Source: an uncultured Clostridia bacterium
GTDB lineage: Bacteria; Bacillota; Clostridia; Lachnospirales; Anaerotignaceae
Length of the DNA: 64,000 bases
NCBI GenBank assembly: GCA_910586765.1
Contig: CAJUJJ010000001.1
Span: forward strand, 1-64,000
Direction: 5' to 3'
Within the stretch, counting starts at the first letter, position 1, and every line of letters starts with the position of its first letter. Positions 1 to 8,317 of the stretch are shown here, one piece after another. The notes beneath the pieces are model-generated. The model did no database searches. It was not told where the DNA came from and saw only the letters and a list, made by a program, of their open reading frames with translations. Position numbers and translations under genes: made by a program.

Positions 1-2
1 TA

Positions 3-2960
3 GAACTTTCTGACACAGCAACAGCAAAAGTTGATGTAGCAGAAGATGCAAAAGTAAACACAATTTCATCTACATCAACAGGCAAAACAGAAGTAAGTGG
101 TGAAGGAACTGTTGATAAAATCGAAGCTACAGACCCAAGTACAGTAGATACTTCTAATGCTGGAGAAAATATACCAACAGTAGATAAAAAAGAGGAAGAT
201 AAACCATCTACACCAGCAACAACAACAATCACAGCTGCACAGTTGAAAGATGTAGCATTAACAACACCAAAAGCAGCAAGTGAAAAAGCTAGTGTAACAG
301 GATTGCCTACAGGTGTAAAACAAGAAGGAACAGCATGGTCTCCTGCAACTGCAAGCACACCAGCAGCACAAACAGGTGAAACTGGTGACGGTACAACTGG
401 TGACGGTACTGGAAGCGGAGACAGCGGAACTACAACACCAGATGATGGTAATGATAGTGGTACAGATACACCAAGTACACCAACAACAAAAGCACATACC
501 GCAACAATTACATTAACAGCAGACACAGGATATGTTTTTGATACAACAATAGATAAAACAGCCTTTACTGGCTTGGGAACTGCTGTAACAGATGCAAAGA
601 CAACTGCTTCCACAATTACACTTACTGTAACAGCAGATATAGCAGATAGTGGCACTACACCAACACCACCAGAAGAAGATGAAGCAGCTATTACAATTAC
701 AAAACCAGATGATTTTGATTTAAACACTTGGGCTACAGACAATAATACTGTAACAATCAATGCAAAAACAACTGGTATTGCTGACGGCGAAAAAGTTACT
801 TGGAACGTAACAGGCGGTGTAACAGATACTAAATTTGCAACAGCAGACAGCGACGTTACAAACAATGCTACTTCTAATGTATTGACAATAGCTGAAGGTC
901 AAACACCAACAACATTGAATATAACAGCTTCTTATGATGGTAAAAAATTAGGAACAACAACGCTTGTTCTGAAAAAAGAATTTAAAGGTGCAACAGCTGC
1001 AGCTGGAACAGTTGAAATAACAGGAAAAATTGGTCAACAACTTCCTGCTGACCAAAAAATCACTGTTACATTAGCAAAAGCTGCTGACGCAGAAGAAGGT
1101 GCAGCAGAACCTAAATTTAAAGCAGTTACAGCAACAGAAGCTGCAAAATGGATTACAGGATTGCCAGAAGATATTACTGCTACTGCAACAGCTATCACAG
1201 CAGACGCTAATAAAGTTGAATTTACATTATCAGGAACACCAAAAGCTAAAATTGGTACTGTAGCAATTACAATACCTGCAAAATGGATTGCTAATCAAGA
1301 TGAAAATTCATCAGAAACAATTACAGCAACAACAACAGGTGTAACATTTAATATTGCTGATGGTGATATAGCAGCAACTGAAATAACAGCATTACCTGCA
1401 GCAGCTGATATGGTAGATGAAGCAACATTTGCTTCATTAGAAGCAAAAATAACAGCTAAAACTGGTACTGATGTACATTATGAAAAAGGCAATATAAAAT
1501 GGTTCTCTAAAGACACTAATGGTGCTGGTGACTATGCGGCTGTAGGTGATGACGTATCTGCATTAGAAGGCGGAAAGAGCTATCAAGCAGAAATTACATT
1601 GAATGCAGCTACAGATTGGGCATTTACTGACGCAGCAAAAACAGCAATTACACTTCCAACTGGTTTTTCAGTAGTAACCGACAGTGCTGCAATAGCAAAT
1701 GGTGCATTAACATTTAAAGTTGAGTTGGGTGCTGTTGAAGCTGGTAATACAGGAGAAAATGACACAGTAACTGGAACAGTAACTGGAGAAGTAGCTGGAA
1801 CAGCAAAAGTAGATCAAACTCCTGGAACTCTTACAGATGGCAAAAAAACAATTACTGTTACATTAGATACAGCTTATAAATTTGTTGCATTTACTGATGA
1901 AAATAAAGACGCTTTAAGTTGGTTTACTACTCCAGCATTAACAGGTAGTGGACTTACTGTTACAGCTGCAAAAGGTACAACCGACAATGTAGCTATATTA
2001 ACAGTAGGAGGAGAAGCAACAAAAGCTGTAACATCTGAAACTGTTGCACTTGCAATTCCAAAAGCATTAATACAAAAATCTGATGGTACTGCAATTACTG
2101 TAACAGGTAACACTGTAGCTTTAGCATCAAAAGATACAGCTGCAAAATTTGCTATCACATCTACTGGCGGCGGCACAATCGCAGCAGCAGACATAGCAAC
2201 AATCACTATTCCTGCACCAGTAGGTGGAGAAGAAGTACCTTCAGGAGCACAAACAATAGACGTAGGTAGTTCAGCTAATTATACTGTAACTTACGAATAT
2301 AAAACAGATGGTACTAATGCTGATAAATTTATTACTGGTACAGCTGATACAAGTAAAAAATACTTCAAAGCTGGAAGCACTGGTGTAGAAGCTACAGTTA
2401 CAGTAACACCGAAGGATACGTATAGTTTTGCTAATGATGTTACATCTCTTAAAGTAAAATTTGGTGATGATGGTACAGAACAACCTATATCTTCATTAGC
2501 AGCTGGTACTGACCAAAAATCAAAAGTAGGTACAACAACGGTAGATATAGCAGCTGGTACAGCAACAGCAGAGGCTGATGGTGCAGGTATAACAGGAACA
2601 CAAGGTGCAGCTGTATCTGGTACAGTAACTATTACATTAACAGGTGATGCTTTTAAGGGAATAGAAGATACGACTGATGATTTAAGTAGTTTATTTGAAT
2701 TTACTAATTTACCATCTAACTTAACACCTAAAATGAACGCTGCGGTAACTGAAGGAGCAAAAACAGCAACAATTAAATTTGAGGGTAATTTAGCTGCCAA
2801 TGCAACAACCATTAATAATATATCAGTTAAAATAAAAGCTGATGCTTTATTAAGTGGAAAAGCTGATGGCATTTCACCAACAGATAAATTCACAATTACA
2901 GTAACATCTAACGATAGTGGAGACGAACCAAGTGAACCAGATGGACCAGTTGAACCATAA
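3..2960 (+). CDS. Large Thr/Ala-rich secreted repeat protein, 5' end outside window
   Basis: The frame is open from base 3 with no stop, so the gene starts upstream; the in-frame TTG at 243 is internal and not a credible start. The product is very rich in Thr, Ala, Gly, Val and Asp, and I see no cysteine. A Gly/Asp/Ser/Thr linker lies near 380-490. Roughly 100-residue beta-type modules, with an ITVTL-like opening and a LP..LT core, recur near 1030-1370, 1840-2160 and 2610-2925. Shorter modules with a Y/W-x-F core lie near 500-650, 1570-1740 and 2280-2490. The C-terminus ends in an acidic, Pro-rich tail (DEPSEPDGPVEP) with no LPxTG or membrane anchor, so any anchor such as SLH repeats would be N-terminal. 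This composition is typical of Gram-positive cell-surface or S-layer-like proteins. Function unknown. Confidence 0.8.
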   Translation, partial: ELSDTATAKVDVAEDAKVNTISSTSTGKTEVSGEGTVDKIEATDPSTVDTSNAGENIPTVDKKEEDKPSTPATTTITAAQLKDVALTTPKAASEKASVTGLPTGVKQEGTAWSPATASTPAAQTGETGDGTTGDGTGSGDSGTTTPDDGNDSGTDTPSTPTTKAHTATITLTADTGYVFDTTIDKTAFTGLGTAVTDAKTTASTITLTVTADIADSGTTPTPPEEDEAAITITKPDDFDLNTWATDNNTVTINAKTTGIADGEKVTWNVTGGVTDTKFATADSDVTNNATSNVLTIAEGQTPTTLNITASYDGKKLGTTTLVLKKEFKGATAAAGTVEITGKIGQQLPADQKITVTLAKAADAEEGAAEPKFKAVTATEAAKWITGLPEDITATATAITADANKVEFTLSGTPKAKIGTVAITIPAKWIANQDENSSETITATTTGVTFNIADGDIAATEITALPAAADMVDEATFASLEAKITAKTGTDVHYEKGNIKWFSKDTNGAGDYAAVGDDVSALEGGKSYQAEITLNAATDWAFTDAAKTAITLPTGFSVVTDSAAIANGALTFKVELGAVEAGNTGENDTVTGTVTGEVAGTAKVDQTPGTLTDGKKTITVTLDTAYKFVAFTDENKDALSWFTTPALTGSGLTVTAAKGTTDNVAILTVGGEATKAVTSETVALAIPKALIQKSDGTAITVTGNTVALASKDTAAKFAITSTGGGTIAAADIATITIPAPVGGEEVPSGAQTIDVGSSANYTVTYEYKTDGTNADKFITGTADTSKKYFKAGSTGVEATVTVTPKDTYSFANDVTSLKVKFGDDGTEQPISSLAAGTDQKSKVGTTTVDIAAGTATAEADGAGITGTQGAAVSGTVTITLTGDAFKGIEDTTDDLSSLFEFTNLPSNLTPKMNAAVTEGAKTATIKFEGNLAANATTINNISVKIKADALLSGKADGISPTDKFTITVTSNDSGDEPSEPDGPVEP

Positions 2961-3101
2961 AATACACATAACAAAAAAATTGCATAAACTCAAAAATAGT
3001 ATAGTTAGAAATAAATATAGTTCATAATAGTAAGTAATAGAAGTGTTCAAAAAAGTTAACATTGATACAATTATACTAATAAAACAAATATAAATACTGT
3101 G

Positions 3102-3208
3102 ATAGCTTTGCCCTATAATATAAAGCTATGACGAAAAGGCATTCACAAGTGCCTACAAAAACAAAAAGTATATTGCCCTATTGCTGCTCTCTTTGCCGGA
3201 GAGGGGGC
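3102..3208 (+). ncRNA. Possible structured RNA or structured 3' UTR
   Basis: Three successive hairpins precede an intrinsic terminator. ATAGCTTT (3102-3109) pairs perfectly with 3122-3129. AGGCA (3137-3141) pairs with TGCCT (3150-3154). CTCTC (3187-3191) pairs with GAGAG (3199-3203) and is enclosed by GCCC (3175-3178) pairing with GGGC (3205-3208). It could be a small RNA gene, the 3' UTR of the upstream surface-protein gene, or an unrecognised leader. I recognise no known RNA family. Confidence 0.35.
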
Positions 3209-3226
3209 GTATACTGGCTGTTTTTG

Positions 3227-3264
3227 GCTCTGTTCTTATCGGCTCAAGGACAGAGCATTTTTTA
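3227..3264 (+). terminator. Intrinsic terminator
   Basis: An 11-bp stem, GCTCTGTTCTT with AAGGACAGAGC and one G-U pair, an 8-nt loop, then ATTTTTTATT. It ends transcription from the surface-protein gene or from the structured RNA just upstream. Confidence 0.8.
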
Positions 3265-3501
3265 TTGCAGAAAATAAAAAAATGGTATAAAATTTGTATA
3301 TCGATAGTGTTGTCACCTCAATTTTTATTGTGTCTTTTCCCCTATTTCAGCTGTATAAAAAATACTTAAAACTGTATACATAAACATTTTTCGCCATTTT
3401 TTTTAAAATATCACTGTAAATATTTTACAAATGGAGCATTTTTGATGCGTAATGTATTAAAAATAGTACAAAAGGAGTATAAAAATAGCTTTTTCAGATT
3501 A

Positions 3502-3530
3502 TTGTGTTTTTATTGTATACATAGTATAAT
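3502..3530 (+). promoter_or_regulatory. Candidate sigma-A promoter for the LuxR-type gene
   Basis: TTGTGT at 3502-3507, a 17-bp spacer and a perfect TATAAT at 3525-3530. It would leave an AT-rich leader of about 220 nt before the regulator start at 3758. The -35 match is weak. Confidence 0.4.
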
Positions 3531-3757
3531 ATTAAACAGAAAAACAAATATAAATTGTGCAAAAAAGTATTTATTTTATGTAAAAAAAATAAAATAGATA
3601 AAAAAAGTCATTTTTTTTGAAAATTTTTATTCATATTTTTGTAATGATGAAATATAAAAAATACTCCTAAATGCTCTATTTGTATCTAAATTATATAAAT
3701 TGTATAAAATTATAAACAAAGAACAAACAAAGCAGTAACGAGAAGAGATGAATTATT

Positions 3758-4510
3758 ATGAATACAATAGACAACAATGACTTTATGATATTAAACAGCA
3801 TTATTTATAAAATATATACAAATCCCGATTTTTTGGCTATGAGAAAAGAACTTCTGGAACAGTTGAAAATGATAATTGATTTCGATAGTGCAGAGTTTCA
3901 CCTTTCTAAAGGCGATGGTAGTATTTCACTGACATCTTCAGTTTCTTATAATAAAAATGCTTCTGTTGATTTTTCTCAGGTATATGAAAATATTGATTAT
4001 AGTCAAGGAATACTTTCCACAGGGAAAAGTATGGTTTATAGAGAAACAGATATTATTTCCGATAAAAAAAGAATGGAAACAGAGTATTATAAAAATGTGT
4101 ATGAAGTAAATAATTGGCATTACTCTTTACAGTTGGTATTAGGACATAATGAACGCTTTTTAGGGGTCATTACATTTTATAGAGATAAAGAAAAAGATGA
4201 TTTTAAATATTCCGATGTATTTAAAGTTCAGCTCATAAAAGACCATCTTGCTTATAGAATATATCAAGAACAGGAAAATAGTACAAAATCTGGAGATAAA
4301 ATTTCTATACAAGAAGCAGTTGAACTATACGGATTGACCAAAAGAGAAAGTGATATATTAGAATTGCTTATCAGTGGTTACAGCAATAAAGAAATTTGTG
4401 ACCAGATTGTAATTGCTAATAATACATTAAAAAAACATATATTAAATATATACAGAAAATTGGACATCAAAAATAGAGTGCAGTTATTCCGTATGATAAA
4501 AGAAAATTAA
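3758..4510 (+). CDS. LuxR-family transcriptional regulator
   Basis: A 250-aa DNA-binding regulator. The last 58 residues (about 193-250) form a LuxR/GerE helix-turn-helix, opening with LTKRESDILELL and continuing with SNKEICDQIVIANNTLKKH. The first 190 residues have no receiver-domain Asp/Lys signature and look like a GAF-like or other sensory domain. It lies 217 bp upstream of, and in the same direction as, the patA-ald-acl genes, so it is a likely local regulator of that catabolic set. The ligand is unknown. The Shine-Dalgarno sequence is weak (GAAGAG). The HTH assignment is firm; the target is inferred from neighbourhood only. Confidence 0.85.
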   Translation: MNTIDNNDFMILNSIIYKIYTNPDFLAMRKELLEQLKMIIDFDSAEFHLSKGDGSISLTSSVSYNKNASVDFSQVYENIDYSQGILSTGKSMVYRETDIISDKKRMETEYYKNVYEVNNWHYSLQLVLGHNERFLGVITFYRDKEKDDFKYSDVFKVQLIKDHLAYRIYQEQENSTKSGDKISIQEAVELYGLTKRESDILELLISGYSNKEICDQIVIANNTLKKHILNIYRKLDIKNRVQLFRMIKEN

Positions 4511-4512
4511 CA

Positions 4513-4542
4513 TTGTATTTGTGTGTCGTTGTAATCTATATA
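4513..4542 (+). promoter_or_regulatory. Candidate promoter for the patA operon
   Basis: TTGTAT at 4513-4518, an 18-bp spacer and TATATA at 4537-4542, immediately after the regulator stop codon. It would give a leader of about 180 nt. Both boxes deviate from consensus, so this is tentative. Confidence 0.3.
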
Positions 4543-4727
4543 AGTGGATTGCAGTGAGTTCAAATAAGAAGTACCATTCTAAATCAAATTGAGGTGATAA
4601 TCCTAAAAAAATGTTTTTTATTCTGATTGCTATAGAAAGAGCAAAAAGAGAAAGCAGTAAAAGGATTAGCGTGTAAGCAAGTTGATTTACACAAAAACTA
4701 TCGTTTAGAAAACAAGGAGGAAAAAGT

Positions 4728-6089
4728 ATGTTAGAAAAATTTAAAGACACAAGCGAATATTTGGGAAGAGTTTTAGGTTACATTCATTCAGACATAAGCG
4801 AAATTTCAGATGCGGAAAAAGAAAAAATTACAAAAGAAACTGTAGACCATTTTGACAACTATGTTAGCCCAGGCTGGTTAAAATATCGTAAATCTGTATC
4901 TACAAATGCTGCTATGTTAGAGTGGCAAGACCATGATAGTAATGTTACAGATTTGTATGGCAATGATTTTATTGACTGTTTAGGTGGTTTCGGTATTTAT
5001 ACTTGTGGTCATAAAAACAAAGAAATCGTTGAAACAGTAAAGGCTCAGTTAGACCATCAAGCACTTCATTCCCAAGAATTATTGGACCCACTTCGTGGAT
5101 ATTTGGCAAAAGCAGTTGCTCAAATTACACCTGGTGATTTACAATATTGCTTCTTTACAAACGGTGGTGCTGAAGCAAATGAAATGGCTCTGAAATTGGC
5201 TAGAGTTGCAACAGGCGGACGTTGGTATGTTTCTACTGTAAACGCTTTCCACGGCAAATCTATGGGTGCTGTTTCTATGGGTGGTAAAGGTACATATCGT
5301 ACACCATATACACCAATGGTACAACAAGTTGTTCACGTTGAATATGGTAATGCAGAAGACGCTAGAAAAGCAATCAGAAACTTAATCGCTGTTGGCGAAA
5401 AAGTTGCAGCTATGATTGTTGAACCAGTACAAGGTGAAGCTGGTATTATCATTCCTCCTAAAGGATACTTAAAAGAAATCAGAGCAATCTGTGATGAATA
5501 TGGTGTTGCTATGATTTGTGACGAAATCCAAACAGGTATGGGACGTACAGGTAATATGTGGAGATGTGAAGGCGAAGACGTTGTTCCTGATATTTTAACA
5601 TTTGGTAAAGCATTTGGTGGTGGTATTATGCCAATCACAGGTTTAATTTGCCGTCCTCCAATGTGGACACAAGATTTAGTTGACAATCCATGGTTACTTG
5701 GTTCTCCTACATTCGGTGGAAACCCTGTATGTTGTTCTGCAGCTATCGCAACAATCAAATATATGATTGACCACGACATTCCAGGCGTATGTGCTCAAAA
5801 AGGTGCATTGATTAAAGAAGGTTTGGACAAATTGGCTGCAAAATATCCTGATTTGATTGACGAAGTACGTGGTATTGGTTTAATGCTTGCTGTTGAATTC
5901 AAAACTTCTGAAATCGGTTATGAAGTAGCAAAAGGTATGTTTGCTCGTAAAGTTATCACAGCTGGTACATTAGTAAATGCAAAATGCGTTCGTTTCGAGC
6001 CTGCTTCTGTTATCACAGAAGAACAAATTGCTCAAGTTATTGAACGTATGGACGAAGCTTTGGCAGACACAAGAGCAGCTCAGAAATAA
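4728..6089 (+). CDS. patA: Class III aminotransferase, putrescine (diamine) aminotransferase-like
   Basis: A 453-aa PLP-dependent class III aminotransferase. Long stretches match E. coli PatA/YgjG as I remember it: FIDCLGGFGIY, HSQELLDPLRG, AFHGKS and ICDEIQTGMGRTG, with the PLP lysine in TFGKAFGGG (K294) and the cofactor Asp in CDEIQ (D265). PatA moves the terminal amino group of putrescine, and less well cadaverine or other diamines, to 2-oxoglutarate, giving an aminoaldehyde. Here it is followed 73 bp later by an aldehyde dehydrogenase and then by beta-alanyl-CoA ammonia-lyase. The in vivo substrate may therefore be 1,3-diaminopropane or beta-alanine instead of putrescine. A strong AAGGAGG precedes the ATG. 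Codon use is richer in GCT and GTT than most of the window, as in a highly expressed gene. Confidence 0.88.
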   Translation: MLEKFKDTSEYLGRVLGYIHSDISEISDAEKEKITKETVDHFDNYVSPGWLKYRKSVSTNAAMLEWQDHDSNVTDLYGNDFIDCLGGFGIYTCGHKNKEIVETVKAQLDHQALHSQELLDPLRGYLAKAVAQITPGDLQYCFFTNGGAEANEMALKLARVATGGRWYVSTVNAFHGKSMGAVSMGGKGTYRTPYTPMVQQVVHVEYGNAEDARKAIRNLIAVGEKVAAMIVEPVQGEAGIIIPPKGYLKEIRAICDEYGVAMICDEIQTGMGRTGNMWRCEGEDVVPDILTFGKAFGGGIMPITGLICRPPMWTQDLVDNPWLLGSPTFGGNPVCCSAAIATIKYMIDHDIPGVCAQKGALIKEGLDKLAAKYPDLIDEVRGIGLMLAVEFKTSEIGYEVAKGMFARKVITAGTLVNAKCVRFEPASVITEEQIAQVIERMDEALADTRAAQK

Positions 6090-6103
6090 TAAATCATTCT
6101 ATC

Positions 6104-6135
6104 TCTCCCCTTCAAACATTGTTTTGTAGGGGAGA
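6104..6135 (+). other. Intercistronic hairpin between patA and ald
   Basis: TCTCCCCT (6104-6111) pairs perfectly with AGGGGAGA (6128-6135), with a possible inner CAAA/TTTG pairing. There is no U-tract, so it is more likely an mRNA-processing or stability element than a full terminator. Confidence 0.5.
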
Positions 6136-6162
6136 ATATGAAATAATATAAGGAGGAATAGC

Positions 6163-7518
6163 ATGACAATACAAGAATTAGTAAACAATGCAAGAAAAGC
6201 TCAAGCTCAAATTGCTGATTATACACAAGAACAAGTGGACAAATTAGTTTATGAAGGTGCTAAAATTATTTATCAGAATGCAAAACCTTTGGCAAGACTT
6301 GCTGTTGATGAAACAGGTTTAGGCTGCTATGAAGATAAAATCGGTAAAAATACAGATACAGCTGCTGTTTTCTGGGATTATTTAAAAGATAAAAAATCTG
6401 TTGGTATCATCAATGAAATTCCAGAATTAGGACTTTTGGAAGTAGCTCACCCTGTAGGCGTTATTGGTGCAATTACACCTGCTACAAACCCAACAGTTAC
6501 TCCACTTGGAAACTTTATGCACGCTTTAAAAGGCAAAAATGCAGTTATCATTTCTCCTGCACCTCGTGCAAAAGAAACTACTTCTCAAACAATCGATTTA
6601 ATTAGAAAATCTTTAGTAGCAAATGGTGCTCCTGCTGATTTAATACAAGTAGTAGATGATGTTACAATAGAACGTTCTGCTGAATTGATGTCACTGTGTG
6701 ACCTTGTTATAGCAACAGGTGGTTCTGGATTAACAAAAGCTGCTTACTCTAGCGGAACTCCAGCTTACGGCGTAGGTCCTGGTAACCCTCCTGTAATATT
6801 AGACAGAGGATATGACCTTGCTGATGCAGCAGAAAAATCATTTATTGCTATCGGTAGTGATAATGGTATACTTTGCGATGGTGACAATTTACTTCTTTAT
6901 CCTGAAGAATTAGAAAAAGACTTTTTTGCAGAACTGAAAAAAGCTGGTATTGTTCTTTTTGAAGACAAAGCTGATATTACAAAATTCAGAGAAGCATTAT
7001 TTAGCCCAGAAGGTAAAGTAAATTCTGAATTAGTTGGTAAAGATGCAAAAGTCATTGCTGATGCAGCTGGTGTTTCACTTGCTGATGGTATCAAAGTAAT
7101 GGGTATTAAAATTGACGGCGTTGGCAAAGAAGATTTCCTTTGCAAAGAAATTATGGGACCTATTGTTGTATTGAAATCCTATGACACATTTGAAAACGCT
7201 GTAGATATGGCAGTTAGAAACATGAAAGAAGCTGGTGGAACTGGACATACAGCTGGTATTTTCAGTAACGATAAAGAACACATCAGATATGCTGGCGAAA
7301 AAATTCCTGTAGCTCGTTTGTTAGTAAATCAACCAACTCCAGACGCTTGGGGTCCTGCAACAAATGGTTTGTCCCCTGCTGTTTCTGAAGGCTGTGGTAC
7401 ATGGGGTAACAATATATTAGCAGGCAACGTTGACTACATTCATATGGTAAACGTTTCTAAAATCGCTATGCCTTTAGATGTAAAGGTTCCTGATGCTGAT
7501 GAAATTTTTAAAGACTGA
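6163..7518 (+). CDS. CoA-acylating-type aldehyde dehydrogenase
   Basis: A 451-aa aldehyde dehydrogenase of the EutE/SucD/AdhE-N type. The predicted nucleophile is Cys238 in SDNGILCDGDN, matching the N-G-x-x-C motif of acylating enzymes. The segment HPVGVIGAITPATNPT is the typical nucleotide-binding start. Such enzymes oxidise aldehydes with NAD(P) and CoA to acyl-CoA. Placed between a diamine transaminase and beta-alanyl-CoA ammonia-lyase, it could convert 3-aminopropanal to beta-alanyl-CoA, or malonate semialdehyde to a CoA ester. It starts at an ATG behind AAGGAGG. The family is clear; the substrate is inference. Confidence 0.85.
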   Translation: MTIQELVNNARKAQAQIADYTQEQVDKLVYEGAKIIYQNAKPLARLAVDETGLGCYEDKIGKNTDTAAVFWDYLKDKKSVGIINEIPELGLLEVAHPVGVIGAITPATNPTVTPLGNFMHALKGKNAVIISPAPRAKETTSQTIDLIRKSLVANGAPADLIQVVDDVTIERSAELMSLCDLVIATGGSGLTKAAYSSGTPAYGVGPGNPPVILDRGYDLADAAEKSFIAIGSDNGILCDGDNLLLYPEELEKDFFAELKKAGIVLFEDKADITKFREALFSPEGKVNSELVGKDAKVIADAAGVSLADGIKVMGIKIDGVGKEDFLCKEIMGPIVVLKSYDTFENAVDMAVRNMKEAGGTGHTAGIFSNDKEHIRYAGEKIPVARLLVNQPTPDAWGPATNGLSPAVSEGCGTWGNNILAGNVDYIHMVNVSKIAMPLDVKVPDADEIFKD

Positions 7519-7585
7519 TAATTTTATAGTGGAAAATATACAATAATGAGAAAATTAGATACACATATTAAGGAGGAAATTAATT

Positions 7586-8044
7586 ATGGTAGGTAAAAAA
7601 GTAGTACATCACTTAATGATGAGTGCAAAAGATGCACACTATGTAGGCGGATTAGTAAATGGTGCAAGAATCGTTGACCAATGGGGCGATGTTGGTACAG
7701 AGCTCATGGTTTATGTAGACGGTGACATCAGCTTATTCTTAGGCTATGAAAAAATAGAATTTTTAGCACCTGTATATGTTGGTGACTTCATGGAATATCA
7801 TGGCTGGATTGAAAAAGTTGGAAATCAATCTTATACATGTAAATTTGAAGCATGGAAAGTTGCTACACAATTAGACAGAACAGATGCAGATTTATCTGGC
7901 GTAGCTACACCTGGCACAGCAGCAACAGCTTGTGAACCTCCTGTACTTTGCGGTAGAGCAACAGGTAGCTTGTTTATTGCGAAAAAAGACCAAAGAGGTC
8001 CTCAAGAGTCTTCTTTCATGGACAGAAAACACCCAGGAGAATAA
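7586..8044 (+). CDS. acl: Beta-alanyl-CoA:ammonia-lyase (hot-dog fold)
   Basis: A 152-aa protein whose N-terminal half (KVVHHLMMSAKDAHY, GARIVDQWGDVGTELMVY) and C-terminal half (ACEPPVLCGRATGSLFIAKK) I recognise as very close to the Clostridium propionicum beta-alanyl-CoA ammonia-lyase, which is about 145 aa. That enzyme interconverts beta-alanyl-CoA and acryloyl-CoA plus NH3. The related 3-aminobutyryl-CoA ammonia-lyase (Kal) of lysine fermentation is the main alternative. A short insert near residues 95-108 (DRTDADLSGVATPG) differs from my memory of the known protein. It follows ald by 67 bp and has AAGGAGG before the ATG. The acyl-CoA reductase and CoA-transferase expected in a full pathway are not in this window. 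Confidence 0.85.
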   Translation: MVGKKVVHHLMMSAKDAHYVGGLVNGARIVDQWGDVGTELMVYVDGDISLFLGYEKIEFLAPVYVGDFMEYHGWIEKVGNQSYTCKFEAWKVATQLDRTDADLSGVATPGTAATACEPPVLCGRATGSLFIAKKDQRGPQESSFMDRKHPGE

Positions 8045-8129
8045 TTTATAATACAATACCCGAATAAGAATATTATTGTGAATATAAACTTTAATTATTC
8101 CTTTTAATTAGAATTATCATTTGTTGATT

Positions 8130-8159
8130 TTGACAGTATACCAATATATAGGCTATAGG
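8130..8159 (+). promoter_or_regulatory. Candidate promoter for the NhaC-family gene
   Basis: A perfect TTGACA at 8130-8135, an 18-bp spacer and TATAGG at 8154-8159, in the 273-bp gap between acl and the transporter. The -10 box is imperfect. If used, the transporter has its own promoter as well as any read-through. Confidence 0.4.
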
Positions 8160-8317
8160 TTTGTTTTTGCAAGCGTTTTATAATATGGCATAAATACACC
8201 TTTTTACACAAAATCGCCTTTTTGCTTCTATATTTTGGTTGCTGTCAGCATCAACTTATTTTTAGCACATTTTATGGTATTTATACAAAACCTTTACTAT
8301 AAAAAGGAGGTTGGTCT

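Larger units (their letters stand above)
2961..3757. other. Gene-free stretch of about 800 bp
   Basis: No credible coding sequence is seen. The first half carries a series of hairpins (3102-3129, 3137-3154, 3175-3208) followed by a strong intrinsic terminator at 3227-3264. The second half is extremely AT-rich, holds a promoter-like pair at 3502-3530 and leads into the regulator gene at 3758. A 62-codon frame at 3181-3369 starts with TTG and runs through the terminator, so it was not accepted as a gene. Confidence 0.6.

Noticed and set aside
2291..2974. Long antisense frame (227 codons) opposite the surface-protein gene
   Set aside because: The coding strand is clearly the plus strand; the low-complexity Thr/Ala-rich codons leave antisense frames open. 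No ribosome-binding site or family match.
3181..3369. 62-codon frame starting with TTG in the gene-free stretch
   Set aside because: It runs through a clear intrinsic terminator, has no ribosome-binding site and no recognisable protein features.
4484..4750. 88-codon minus-strand frame rich in Leu and Phe between the regulator and patA
   Set aside because: It overlaps both flanking genes and carries no ribosome-binding site; AT-rich intergenic DNA read backwards gives Leu/Phe-rich frames.
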